This document shows, one piece after another, positions 33,564-44,400 of a DNA stretch of 64,000 bases. The position numbers were made by a program, and so were the translations under genes. Source of the DNA: Proales similis (taxonomy: Eukaryota > Rotifera > Eurotatoria > Ploima > Proalidae); assembly GCA_019059635.1 (NCBI GenBank), contig JAGVRJ010000008.1:1178001-1242000 (forward strand), in the 5' to 3' direction. The notes beneath the pieces were generated by a model, which saw only the letters and a program-made list of their open reading frames with translations, did not search any database and was not told where the DNA came from. Numbering within the stretch: position 1 is the first letter of the stretch; each line of letters opens with the position of its first letter.

Positions 33564-35798
33564 GCTTCCTTGCTTGCGCAGCGACACCCAAAAGTATACC
33601 AATCAAGCATTCATCTATTTCTGTTTCAAATAATGAAAGAATTTATTAATTATATGTGAATTATTTAAAGACCGTAAATACATTTATAATTGAACGATTA
33701 TAATTGAATGTTTCCACTCGGAAACTCAACTAGCTGATGCGAATTATGCAAATAAAAATTTATTGAGCGACCGAACAATCAGTTTTATGAAACTAGTCTT
33801 ATCTCAAATTAAATAATGTCCTTTTCTTTGGCTACCAGTGCACCTTCAAACTAATTATTACACCAAAAAAATCAATATCTCGTACAAAGCTAAACATTTT
33901 TTGGTTTTGAGAAAAAAACTAGACATACAAAATAAAGGAGATTGAATTGAGTTAAAGCCTTCACAGGCTATATAAGATCGATATGAATCATAGACACAAA
34001 TAAATGTTAATATTAAAAATGTCAAAAACAACATTTGGTCTTAAAAAATTATATCAAATTTTCTCATGGCAAGAAATTTTGATGAATACAAGACAGTTAT
34101 TGAAGAGCTATAATTAACCATTGGGGTTGAAAATGTATTTAATCAAATAAAAGATATAGAATGACGGAGAATAGACACTTTTTGTAAAATAGGCGTTAAC
34201 TGGTTATAGTACCTTAAGATATCTTTCTGGCTTTGATGCTCGAAAAAAATAAACTTTTTGTATCGTCCTACCTTTTACAAAAATAAAATATAGATTGCAT
34301 AGTTATATAGGTTATAAAGAGATGATATTCAAAAGTTATTCCTGGGGATTGGCATATTTCAAGAGAAACATCATTAATTATTAAATTTACGGAATAAAGC
34401 CCAAATGTATTAATGCCTCATCAATATTCTCAGGTGAGACAACTCTCTTAATGAAATATGTCCCATGAATCTTCATCCTAATAGCAAATTATGATTTTCC
34501 TTCTAAAACCAAAATCCAGAAAATTTTTTATCGATAAGAATAAGGTTAAGCTCATGATTTTGAACTCTGGGTTTTTAAATTACTGGGAATTCTCCTGTTA
34601 GATTTTATAAAGCAGAGCGAAACAATACAGAAAATGGCTACATCACTTACAGTTTTTGAATAATTGTTAAAGGAAAAAAGACATTAGGTGAACATACGGG
34701 TGAATAAGCATCATTGTTCAATGGAATTCACAATTTGCGTAGATATATTAGTTTTGGTTGAAATGCTGATTTTAAATTACCAACTCAACTAAGAGAAGAA
34801 TAAGAATACATTAATAACAAAATGGAAGGAAATAATAATTCATGCCCAGTGCTGCAATAAAACGAATGGAAAATTACGAATATCGCTCCACCACACTTCG
34901 CTGTGCTTAATTAGAATATCCCGTGACAAATTGGTTACACGCAATTCTTGATTATCAAAAAATAGCGCTGAAAGCTTGGTAAGCCTTCTGTTTCCGTTAA
35001 TTTCAAGGCAACCATTAATTTATCACGGCTTTTTAGTTGCAAAACAAGAGGATTGTCATTTTCTGTAGCAGGACTATAGTTCTCTCAAAGATTTGCAATT
35101 AAGTTATGAAAATTTTCCCCAAGTTTGATACGAAAAGAGGTTGATTTCCTCAGCAATTCTTTAGGATTTTTATATTTTGACAAAATGTTTGTTGGGCAAT
35201 TAGTTTATTTGAATATCGTTAGAAAAAAAATTCAAACGAAAAGCATCAATTTCAAAGTCAAAAACATAATAAATATACGCTTTTTTGTTTTTTCGTAATT
35301 AATTTTTTATCTATACTTGCTTCTTCAATTTTTTCGTTAGGAATTTCTGATTGCTCGAATTGGACATGTCTGTGAAGCCAACAAAGCAATGTCAGCTTTA
35401 AATCCCGAGCTATTATTTCAACTAAATACCAAATCGCATTTACCATTAAACTTTGATAATAAAAGTCAAAGAAATTGTATGTTTTCTGAGCGTCCACGTT
35501 TTTCGAAATCAATTAAAGTTGAAAAAAATGTTTTTATGCGTATTAGAAGCTTGTTTAGTCACGAAAATAACATGTTCTCTTGGGGTTATGAATTAAACAA
35601 GTTTAAAAAAGCAATTTAAAAAAGCTGTCATAGCTTTTCTATTCAGTTATCAGTATGTGGCCGAATGTATCACAATTTTTATCGATAATAATGGGGGCAA
35701 TTTATTTGTTTGCATAGACGATTATGTTGGAAAAAAAATTATGGAAGGTCAGTTAAAAACTGTTTGCGTCGATTTTTCCTTTTTCTAGTTAATAACTC
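33564..35798. other. AT-rich intergenic region with degraded coding-like stretches
   Basis: About 2.2 kb, clearly more AT-rich than most of the window, with no complete gene. Two coding-like remnants were seen. At 35341-35619 (+), an open frame follows a strong pyrimidine-tract acceptor (ttttttcgttag) and starts EFLIARIGHVCEANKAMSAL, but no upstream exon was found. At about 34840-35015 (-), a frame reads GNRRLTKLSALFFDNQELRV, loosely leucine-rich-repeat-like, without start or splice context. Confidence 0.4.
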
Positions 35799-37163
35799 TT
35801 AAACTTCAAACTTTTCGATTGGTTGGAATTTTTGAACAATGTAAAAATTGTGTTTATAGCCAAATATGCCCCAAATAACTGCAATATTTTCAATGATGAT
35901 CACAAATGGTATAGTGCACAAGGCGCCAATTATACACAGCATGAATTTCATGTATCCAAGACGCTTAACACTGAACGACTTCACCGCGCCAATTATATAT
36001 AAGTAAATGTTTACGCCCGCGATAAAAGCGCAAAGAAAATCCATTGTGGGGCCAACTGGTATAGGATAGCGGGCATAAAAATAAATGTTCGATGTAGTAA
36101 GAGGCAGGGTCATCCAGCTATAGAGTGCTAGCGCAAGACACAGTCTTGACTTGAGCGGAAGTTTCTTATCATGAACAACTAAAAATATGCCCTGCAGCCA
36201 TCGTTTCCTTTGTTGAAGAAAGTCCCAAAAGGAAAAAGGAGACTTTTCCCACATTTCGCCATCTATCCAATCAAATGAGTATCCTTTGCTCATCGCTAAC
36301 ATCGCAAAATAAGTATCTTCTGCAATGCTTCCTTCAATACCGTTGTCAAATGTGATTGCCCGTTCGGCCGCAACTTGGCACACCACAAAAGAACCTTTGA
36401 AAAGGAACAACGCCTTATGGAACTTACGCAGACAGAAACGCAACATTCCCATGTCAACGCCTACTCTAAAAGAGTCTGCCAGAGTCGTAATCCAATTGAC
36501 CACTTCTTCATTCGCGTACGTAATTAAACCTTGTCCTATTTGATGATTGCCCTCAAAGACAAAGTTAAGTATTCCTCGAAGAGCGCTTTCGGTGAGAATT
36601 GTTTCTTCGTCAAGATGCACTATCCAGTCTTGATCTTTTAAAACGTTTACTTCTTCTTCAAGAGCGTACTGCAACGCTCTTGACTTGTATTTGCAGTTTG
36701 TTTTGGTACGATAGTTAGGCGGAACAACTATTTCACGTATTCGCAAATTTTTGCCCAAGTTGATAGGCTTGTCGGTTACGACTTCGATAATGAATTTTTC
36801 CAAGTTAAGCGCCAGGCAAGTATTTAAATTTCGATCGACATTTTGGCGAACTAGCTCCGGATAATCACCTCTAGTCACAATTCTAATACTTAGAAAAGGA
36901 GCGAGCATTGGCGAGCCTTTAATAGGCAGCTTCTCAGGAAATACGTTGTAAGCAAAGAGGCCGCAAACATGACAAATGCACAAGGGCAATGGAAGGAAGC
37001 TGAGAAATCTCAAAGAGTATAGCATCACAGTCAACAATAGGCCGTATTCTTTGATAGGATCGATGGGTGCCTTTCGAGTTGGATGGCTATCGCTCCATTG
37101 GATCGTACCACTCCATAGTTCAAAGAGAGTAAGAACCATGGTGAAACAGCACAGATGTATCAT
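35799..37163 (-). CDS. egh: Beta-1,4-mannosyltransferase egh / BRE-3
   Basis: Single exon, 454 aa from an ATG, matching the family length (Drosophila Egghead about 457). This GT2-family membrane enzyme adds mannose to glucosylceramide to make MacCer, the core of protostome arthro-series glycosphingolipids. Visible motifs: TRGDYPELVRQNVDRNLNTC, IVHLDEETILTES (DxD-type), GSIAEDTYFAMLAMSKGYSF, and QQRKRWLQGIFLVVHDKKLP (QxxRW-type). Membrane segments flank the catalytic part at about residues 40-70 and in the C-terminal 120 residues. It has no introns, unlike most neighbours. The presence of egh suggests a protostome. Confidence 0.95.
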   Translation of the reverse strand: MIHLCCFTMVLTLFELWSGTIQWSDSHPTRKAPIDPIKEYGLLLTVMLYSLRFLSFLPLPLCICHVCGLFAYNVFPEKLPIKGSPMLAPFLSIRIVTRGDYPELVRQNVDRNLNTCLALNLEKFIIEVVTDKPINLGKNLRIREIVVPPNYRTKTNCKYKSRALQYALEEEVNVLKDQDWIVHLDEETILTESALRGILNFVFEGNHQIGQGLITYANEEVVNWITTLADSFRVGVDMGMLRFCLRKFHKALFLFKGSFVVCQVAAERAITFDNGIEGSIAEDTYFAMLAMSKGYSFDWIDGEMWEKSPFSFWDFLQQRKRWLQGIFLVVHDKKLPLKSRLCLALALYSWMTLPLTTSNIYFYARYPIPVGPTMDFLCAFIAGVNIYLYIIGAVKSFSVKRLGYMKFMLCIIGALCTIPFVIIIENIAVIWGIFGYKHNFYIVQKFQPIEKFEV

Positions 37164-38248
37164 ATGCTGTCTTACTGACTTTCTGCAGATCTGTTCCTGT
37201 TTTTATCATCTGTTACTGTTTTACTCACAAGATTCACGTTTAAATCGCTTACCCATACTGACATCAACATTTTGATCAAGAATCTCCCTTATGCCTGAAT
37301 TAGACACGATTGACCAGTTGATGACGCTTAAGTTACGTAGATGTTCTAAAATAGCATTAAATTTAAGTCTTAAACGAAATTAATCCAAAAAAAAAGATTC
37401 ACTGTCAAAACTAGAATCGAATCGTGAAAGGCACGTTCGCAAACAGACTTTGCATTAGTCTTATTGGATATCTAATTCATCTTATCAAACATAGCTTAGC
37501 TTTGCATCGTTTTATATGGCTGAGTTAAAAGAATCATTGGTATCATTTTTCTAAGCATCACTAGACTCATTGATGAATTTTGGATAACGTAAGTCGTAGC
37601 GTTGAACCCGGTCACCCGTCATGCTCATGGTGCGTGATGAGCTTAATTTCACTTTCATCTAGAAGATATTAATTCATCTATATCTACAATCTATAAGCAC
37701 ACTAAAACCCATCGATAGTCCGCTATCTTTATCATAATTTATCTCTCATCAATCGAATGCAAGAGTCAGAAGTAAACAGAAAGCGAATGAGTTCGTACTA
37801 CTCTAGAGCTTACCCTAATTGGAGGACAACTGAACCGGTTAGGGACCCAGTTGTTGAAAAGAATCATAAAATATGACAAAAGTACTGTCGACGCTAAAAA
37901 AATTACAAAAAATGTGTTCATGGCTGGGAACTGTTTCCACTGTATACGTTATAGCTTCTATCAAGTTCAATATCTCAATCGTTCTTTCGATTCCAATTTT
38001 TTTTCAAAATTAATACTCTGACAATCAACCTATTAATGAAGCCATGCTTAACTGATAATAAGGATACATAATTGTCCTAGTTTATATGAAGTTAACAGAA
38101 CAAGATTGTTTGATAAGCTTTTTCTCATTACATTTGTAGCTTATCTTAACAAATCGATATTTTCGCAATTTTTATAACCTAACTTTATTTATTCAAACCA
38201 AAGAAAAACATTCGAAATTGTGACAAATATTTAAGTTAATTCGAAAAG
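37164..38248. other. Intergenic region, possible left flank of a transposable element
   Basis: No gene recognised. It contains GGTTAGGGAC at 37837-37846, whose reverse complement occurs at 40900-40909 on the far side of the transposase-like ORF. Confidence 0.4.
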
Positions 38249-40909
38249 TTAAGGTTTGTCGTTTACTGAATCCGCGAGTGATACGGATGCATCTTCCGGG
38301 TCGTTCATGATCATACCTAAGTATTCCATTCTTATACGCTTTTTCAACATTTGATGAAGAGCGGTATCTTGCTTGTTCGTACTTTTAAAATAATGTCCAG
38401 TCGATAAATCATTTAGTTTTTCGAGGCCTTGACAATTAAATGCATTTATATCTTTGTATATCTCTACAAACTCGTGTAAGTGGGACACAAAAGCATGCAT
38501 ATACGGTGTGACTGTATTTTTGCTGTATATTTTGAGGAACTTTTGAAGCCATTGTTGGGTTTGAACTTTAACTTCCACGGCTGAAAGCTTTGACTCTTTA
38601 ACGAGCCGAAGGATTTCATAGAAACTTTTCCAGACTTGTGATACATACTCGAACTTGTCGTGCTCAGGGATAATTTTAGATAAGTCAAAGTTTTCAAACA
38701 ATTTAACTTTCTCAGGTCCGACAAGATCGCGCCATGTTAATTTTTTAGTCTCCGGTAACCAAATAAAAGCGAATTTCACTCTGCAGTTTACATTCAGAAA
38801 CGTTTGTAAAGCATTGAGATGAGGATATTCAGCAAGATCAAACTTGGATATCTTGTTCATGTCAAAATCATCGATAGCTGAACAGTCCTTCACTAATAAG
38901 TTAAAAAGACTATCAGATATTCGCAAGAACAAATGTAGCATGTCTATCATATAGCGATTAATCGGAATAATATCTCGAAAGATTGGCGCCTTTATATAGC
39001 CAAATCGAATAAGATTCTTACTAGATGGTTTCTCTAAAGTCTCCAAAAGCTCTTGGTGGGTACGACAGCCTTTTGATGGTTCAGACATAGACCATTCTTT
39101 ACTTAAATCGTAAAATTCCTCCTTCGGGCACTTGCACCATATACAAGGAAATCGAGAGTTGGCACTTGACAGTCCTAAAACACTAGCAAGCATTTTCCAA
39201 TCGCCGGACAAATAATAGCGAATCTCTAGTTTCATTCCGCCAAATTCGAACTCATTGAAATCCGCAATTTCTTCAATGAGCTCTTTGAAGCACTTCGACG
39301 TGGATTCGTAGTTCTCAGCTTCTATCTCGTAAATGCCAAGGGTGTAGTTTCCTGTTGCTCGATTAGAAACTAAGCCTTCATTAATAATGGTGAAAGTGAA
39401 GTTAAGCAATTTAAGGTTTCGACCAATGTTGGTTCCGTCTGCAGCCAATCTTATATGAATTGTGTGGTCTCTGAATATCTCTTCGGAATAAGCCTCTGTC
39501 ACTCCGTATTTTCGATCAAAAAAGCATTGCAGCCGAAACTTGAGCCGTTCTTTGAACAAGGTGTAAACACCCATATCGTTTTCAAGAATTGTAAATGTTG
39601 AGTCTATTTCTGAACGGCGCTTTTTCAATCTAGATATCGACGGTATATCCAAAAAGCATCGCATTTTCAGGTCATTGTAAGCTCGATCCGATATTGAATG
39701 CTTGTCTTTGTAGAAGAGAAGGTTATTCACATTTGGCTTTTTAGCAAAGTCAGAATCATAGGTCGGCTCTCTGATTCGTATGTCCACATCACATTTGTCC
39801 ATTTCGGCTGGATGTAATTCAATAGAACTTAGACACAGTCCCATGCTTTTTAAAAAGTGTGATGAGTCCAAAACCGCTTCTTTGATGAGTTTTTTTATTC
39901 TGTTCTGTTGACGGTAGCCAACTGTGAAATAGTTTTTTCGATTACTGTATTTGAACACTTTGCCCAGAGCACCGGCTTGTTTAAGTCTATGCTCCATACA
40001 GCCGTATTTGCCTTCGATCTGCTCTTTTATCTCCTCTTCTGACTTACCCGCAAATACAGAATTAAATGTCGAGGGTTCTTTGGGTGCTATTGGCGTAAAC
40101 CCTTTTCTCTCTGCTAACTGCACCACGGTCTTGTTCTTTTTAGCAGCTTTCTTTTCAAAGTATTTCATGGTGTCCTCAAGACATCTCTTCAATAGTTGAG
40201 ATCTTTCTTCGTCTTTATTTGATGATCTGCTATCCTCATTTGATTCGATTGCGTTCGTGCCTGTTGCAGCTGGCAATATGTCTTTGATTTTATTGCTTGG
40301 CATTCTTATACTTTGCTCGCTGCCTAATATTTGATTTATTTTTAGATTTGAATCGTAACGAAGTGGTTTACAGTCATTCTGTAAAAATGAGGATGAAAAT
40401 GTTAAATTCGAAGACTGTTGAGCGCAAATCTCGATCGGTTTAGGTCTCTCGATTTTTAAAATTGACGGCTGGAATTGACTTATGTTTGAAGATATCGTTG
40501 ATATTATCTTTGTTGACTGTCCAACGTCCAACTCAGAAACATTCATATTAATTTTGTAGACTTGTTTTGATATTTCTTGCAAAAACGCCTGTTCTAACCC
40601 GGCGCTTTTGTGGTTAACCCATGTTTGGTTAAGCAAAGAGATCTTCTTCCCCAAATCTCTGACTAGCCTATTGCTCATTGGAGTGGTAAGTTTGGCCCGT
40701 AATCTTTCTTCAATTGTTCTTTTAACTTGATCCATAAGGTCTTCATTTTCTACAAAGTTGTTTGCTCTTAGCAGCTCGAACAACTTCAACTTGCTTAAAG
40801 TTACGGATGGCATTATTGAAACCAAAATGAAATCGAAAAGATTAATTTATAGTAAGTCTAGTCGCAACGAGATCAAGTCGGACCTAAAACGTGTTTTATG
40901 TCCCTAACC
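37837..40909. mobile_element. Possible DNA transposon bounded by 10-bp inverted repeats
   Basis: GGTTAGGGAC at 37837-37846 and its exact reverse complement GTCCCTAACC at 40900-40909 bracket the transposase-like ORF, giving a 3.07-kb unit. No target-site duplication is obvious and the repeats do not extend further. A 10-bp match between two flanks of this size has a fair probability of arising by chance, so the boundaries are tentative. Confidence 0.3.
38249..40813 (-). CDS. Transposase-like protein, unclassified DDE-type family
   Basis: Uninterrupted frame of about 854 aa from the ATG at 40813 (the open frame extends four codons upstream through non-ATG codons). After a Lys/Glu-rich N-terminal third, it contains three blocks laid out like a DDE transposase with a zinc-binding insertion: IRLAADGTNIGRNLKLLNFT (candidate first Asp), YYLSGDWKMLASVLGLSSAN followed at once by FPCIWCKCPKEEFYD (candidate second Asp and CxxC), MIDMLHLFLRISDSLFNLLV, then MHAFVSHLHEFVEIY and NCQGLEKLND (candidate His pair and Glu). 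I recall related QGLEKLND proteins, repetitive and unnamed, from cnidarians and other invertebrates. The order recalls RAG1/Transib/hAT-type transposases. The frame has no stop or shift, so it may be a recently active or a domesticated copy. Confidence 0.7.
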   Translation of the reverse strand: MPSVTLSKLKLFELLRANNFVENEDLMDQVKRTIEERLRAKLTTPMSNRLVRDLGKKISLLNQTWVNHKSAGLEQAFLQEISKQVYKINMNVSELDVGQSTKIISTISSNISQFQPSILKIERPKPIEICAQQSSNLTFSSSFLQNDCKPLRYDSNLKINQILGSEQSIRMPSNKIKDILPAATGTNAIESNEDSRSSNKDEERSQLLKRCLEDTMKYFEKKAAKKNKTVVQLAERKGFTPIAPKEPSTFNSVFAGKSEEEIKEQIEGKYGCMEHRLKQAGALGKVFKYSNRKNYFTVGYRQQNRIKKLIKEAVLDSSHFLKSMGLCLSSIELHPAEMDKCDVDIRIREPTYDSDFAKKPNVNNLLFYKDKHSISDRAYNDLKMRCFLDIPSISRLKKRRSEIDSTFTILENDMGVYTLFKERLKFRLQCFFDRKYGVTEAYSEEIFRDHTIHIRLAADGTNIGRNLKLLNFTFTIINEGLVSNRATGNYTLGIYEIEAENYESTSKCFKELIEEIADFNEFEFGGMKLEIRYYLSGDWKMLASVLGLSSANSRFPCIWCKCPKEEFYDLSKEWSMSEPSKGCRTHQELLETLEKPSSKNLIRFGYIKAPIFRDIIPINRYMIDMLHLFLRISDSLFNLLVKDCSAIDDFDMNKISKFDLAEYPHLNALQTFLNVNCRVKFAFIWLPETKKLTWRDLVGPEKVKLFENFDLSKIIPEHDKFEYVSQVWKSFYEILRLVKESKLSAVEVKVQTQQWLQKFLKIYSKNTVTPYMHAFVSHLHEFVEIYKDINAFNCQGLEKLNDLSTGHYFKSTNKQDTALHQMLKKRIRMEYLGMIMNDPEDASVSLADSVNDKP

Positions 40910-41477
40910 CACGAGGCTAAAGAATTTATATTCATAATTACCGACTGTCCATTGCAATTATAAAAAAGCGGCCCTTTTGCTTGGCCATCTATTGGCTGCT
41001 ATAAATTCTCGTACATAAATATATCGAATTTATTCCAAAAACCATCTTCTATAATGAGGTTGCCCTATCGCACGCATTCAACTAATTGACCATTGGCCCT
41101 TTTCTCTACGCATTTGTAAGCATAAATTAAATTTATCAAAAGGCAACCTCATTTGCAAACCAAAAATCAAAATCAAAATAGCTTTGCTTTGCCAATCTTA
41201 ACTGTTAGTTTATTTCAATTTCTGGGGAATAAGATATAATATAAAAATTTAATAGATTACTAGTCTAAATTTCTTAAAATGCTAGCCGGTACGCTTACTG
41301 GTTATTAATTACGGAAACTATGACCTAAGGGCGGCATTTTAGAATCGAAATAAAAGTAACACTTCTTTGACTTATTAAAGCGAATATTTAAGGATTGGCT
41401 TTTCAATTGAGGGAGAGTAGTAAGATTGATTGATTGTTTGATTCGCACACATTTCTGCGAACCACATCACATATGGT
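40814..41477. other. Intergenic region with a 101-bp inverted-repeat unit
   Basis: No gene. A perfect 12-bp inverted repeat, AATGAGGTTGCC at 41053-41064 and GGCAACCTCATT at 41142-41153, bounds 101 bp of AT-rich sequence. It could be a tiny MITE or chance; no target duplication is clear. Confidence 0.35.
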
Positions 41478-44400
41478 CTATCTGAAATAGCATGACCTTG
41501 ATCTGCGCGATGTTGAAAGAGATCGTCTTGCCGATCGGCTTCTTGACTGGAATTATATTTGACATTTTAATTCGGATGTTATTTTTTGGTTTAAACATTA
41601 ATTACCAACAAGTCCCTTTTGGTACATGCCTCTCCTTTGAGGATAATTTGGGTACCCTGTTGGAGACTTGGCCAAACATGGTAAGCCACTAACGGAGCGC
41701 AAAAGTCACTGTCACATGTTCTTCTATATCTAGATGCACAACATTTTTACTTTAATTAAAAAGCTTGTTTCTTGTATAATAAGTTACTTGAGATCGTCAA
41801 AAACCTCTCCATCTAGTGCGAAAGCCGTATCTAATGGATATGCCAGTGAACTCATTTCCCAAGCGATTCGGCAGCTTTCACGAACAAAACTGTCTATAAT
41901 TGAAAAATTTACTCCACAAGGCAGCCAAAGCTTGGGGTTTCGGTCAAGGGCATGCATTACTTCCTTTGAATTAATTCCGATTAGACGCAAAAGTTACAGA
42001 AACTACAAACAATCATTTACCGAAGTAATGTAAGGAAGATCGCACAGATCGACGTTTCTATTAATATAGTCCTGTAGAGCTTCTTCAAGAGTTTCCGGGC
42101 CACAATGAGTTAAAGCAACAGTTGAACGAGCTCGAATTTTCCACTCGCAGAAGGCGCGTTTCGCAACAGAAAATGACTCCTAGAGAAGGCGTTAAAGCAG
42201 CTTTAAATGTTCGACATTATTTCATGTAAAACCTGAACCGCTGAAAATATGATACGTTGAACGTTTTCTTCATCATCCGAATAGTCTCGAAGAATCTCGA
42301 GGGCTAGTTTGCGGCTTCTCAAATTCAAATCACTGAATCGATTTATTAAAGACTCTTGTCGAACGACTTGAGAGCAATGGCTGGGTGAAAGGGGAGAGGT
42401 AGCCCTGAGTCTAAGTTTAATTTAATTAAACTTATCTTTATTGGGAAAAGTGTGCAAAAACCTGTAGGAAGGAGTTGGCGAAGAGCACCGAGAGGCACTA
42501 CGAGAAACAGGCCTGGAGCGAGGTATAGTCCAACTAACTGGGGAACAAGATCTCGATTTTATGATTTGAGCTTGCAACTCGTTTGTGTCTGCGAGCAAAG
42601 CATTCGCTGTTTTAACTCGCTTTATTTCCTGTTTCAAATCAAATATTTCGCGTTCAAGGTGCAGAGCCAACTCTGCTCTTGGCTCGAGGGTGCTAAGTTT
42701 GCATTCAGCTGCCGCTAATCTAGAGATTAAGAATTAAGTTTCGATGATATTCATTTTTAGGTCAGGTAGACTACTTTGAACGTAAAGCGGAAAGATCAAG
42801 TTGGCAGGAAAGGCTGACTGTTTCAGCGCGTCTTTTTTCACAGTTGAGTTTCTCTTTCGTATCTTGAAGTCTTTCAGGCAGATAAAAGGTTTTATTCCTG
42901 ATCGTGAATCATCCTAAAGCTTACTCGGTCTTTAAATCGCTATTATCGAAGCGAAGACTTGACACTTGACTTTCCATACAACTAAGATCCCTTTCATATT
43001 TATACGAAAGATCAGCAATCTCAGCATTCTTTCTTGAAAGAGTTTTATAAACTGCCAAGTCTGCGGCAGCCGCCGCGCTTGCAGCCACGCTTGAGTATGG
43101 ATAACAGTAGTAGTATGGATAGTAATAGCGTCGATAGTATGGCACGTAAGGGTATCTAGACAGGCTCCTACTGGCGTCGTAAATGCGGCCTAAATTGGTG
43201 TATTGATTTGATTCAAAACAAAATTTACGAATTTGAGACGAAATGAAGAAATGTTCACGTGAATCAGCTGATATTATCTGGTGCTTGTAGCCCAGTAAAC
43301 AAGAAAGTTCATGTCAAAAGCTTTAACTAACAATTCACCAGCGAATACCAGCGATTTCTGCGAACAGCAACACAAGAAAATGATGGGGACAATATTTAAA
43401 AACTTTTTTATTATTCTCAAGTGGTAAACTATGGAAGGGTGCGGCTAAGTAACTAACTCTCGCCAACTCAAAGGCGCCGCTAGAGGGGTTTTCAAAACTC
43501 AAGAGGAACGAAATTAAAGAATAATAAGGCAAAAGAATAGGGTTGAGTCTAATTCAGGAAGCACAATCTCATTAATCAATAAATGAAGTGATTCTCTTAA
43601 ACAAAGTTCATGCAACTAAGCGGATGATCTGCACTCAAAAGGTCTCTTCAATTTCCAAAAGGAAAATTATATTAAGTGAATAATAAATTCGTTCTTTCTC
43701 ATATATATATATATATATTACGCGCGTATTGATTAATTCCTAAATGCTGACCGTCGCATGCAGCCGCACTAATTCAAATCAAATTAATTAATCCAGTCAT
43801 GTCATGTATGGGATCTTGTTGCTTATGAAGCGCAATTCATGCTTGTGCTTGGCATCAGACCAAACTTACGTTCTAAGTGTTCTTAAACAACTCTAAACTC
43901 TTGAAAGGCTCCTAATAAAACATTTCGCCATAAATAGGGAAACTTTTGTATTCTTGATTAATGAGCGTCGTTTTTAAGGCACGCAATCCTGACGCTAGAT
44001 TTTAACAAAATATTCAAACTAATTCGTCTCCAGGGGGTTGGACTAAGCTAAAGCATTGCAATTGGCGCGCTTTTATAGGCGAATTAATTCATTGCGTGTT
44101 AACACTAACAAGGCTTGGCTCTTCATTTTCCAAAAAAAATCAATTGGATAGACTGAGTGCATGGCTATAATAATTAATTGAGTGCTTGAAATATACGTGG
44201 ATCAATCAAGTGCATTGGCGTGTGTCGACCGTTAAGTGCTGGTCCACTTGGCGGCAAATTGAATGAAGTCACACCTGAATAGGCGAATTAAACGTCTTAA
44301 TGGAGTGAAATTGCTTTTTACTATGATCGAGATGCCTAAGCCACCAGCAATGAAATAGAAAATGAGTGTCTTGATTAGGTTGAGAGCAAGAAAATGAATT

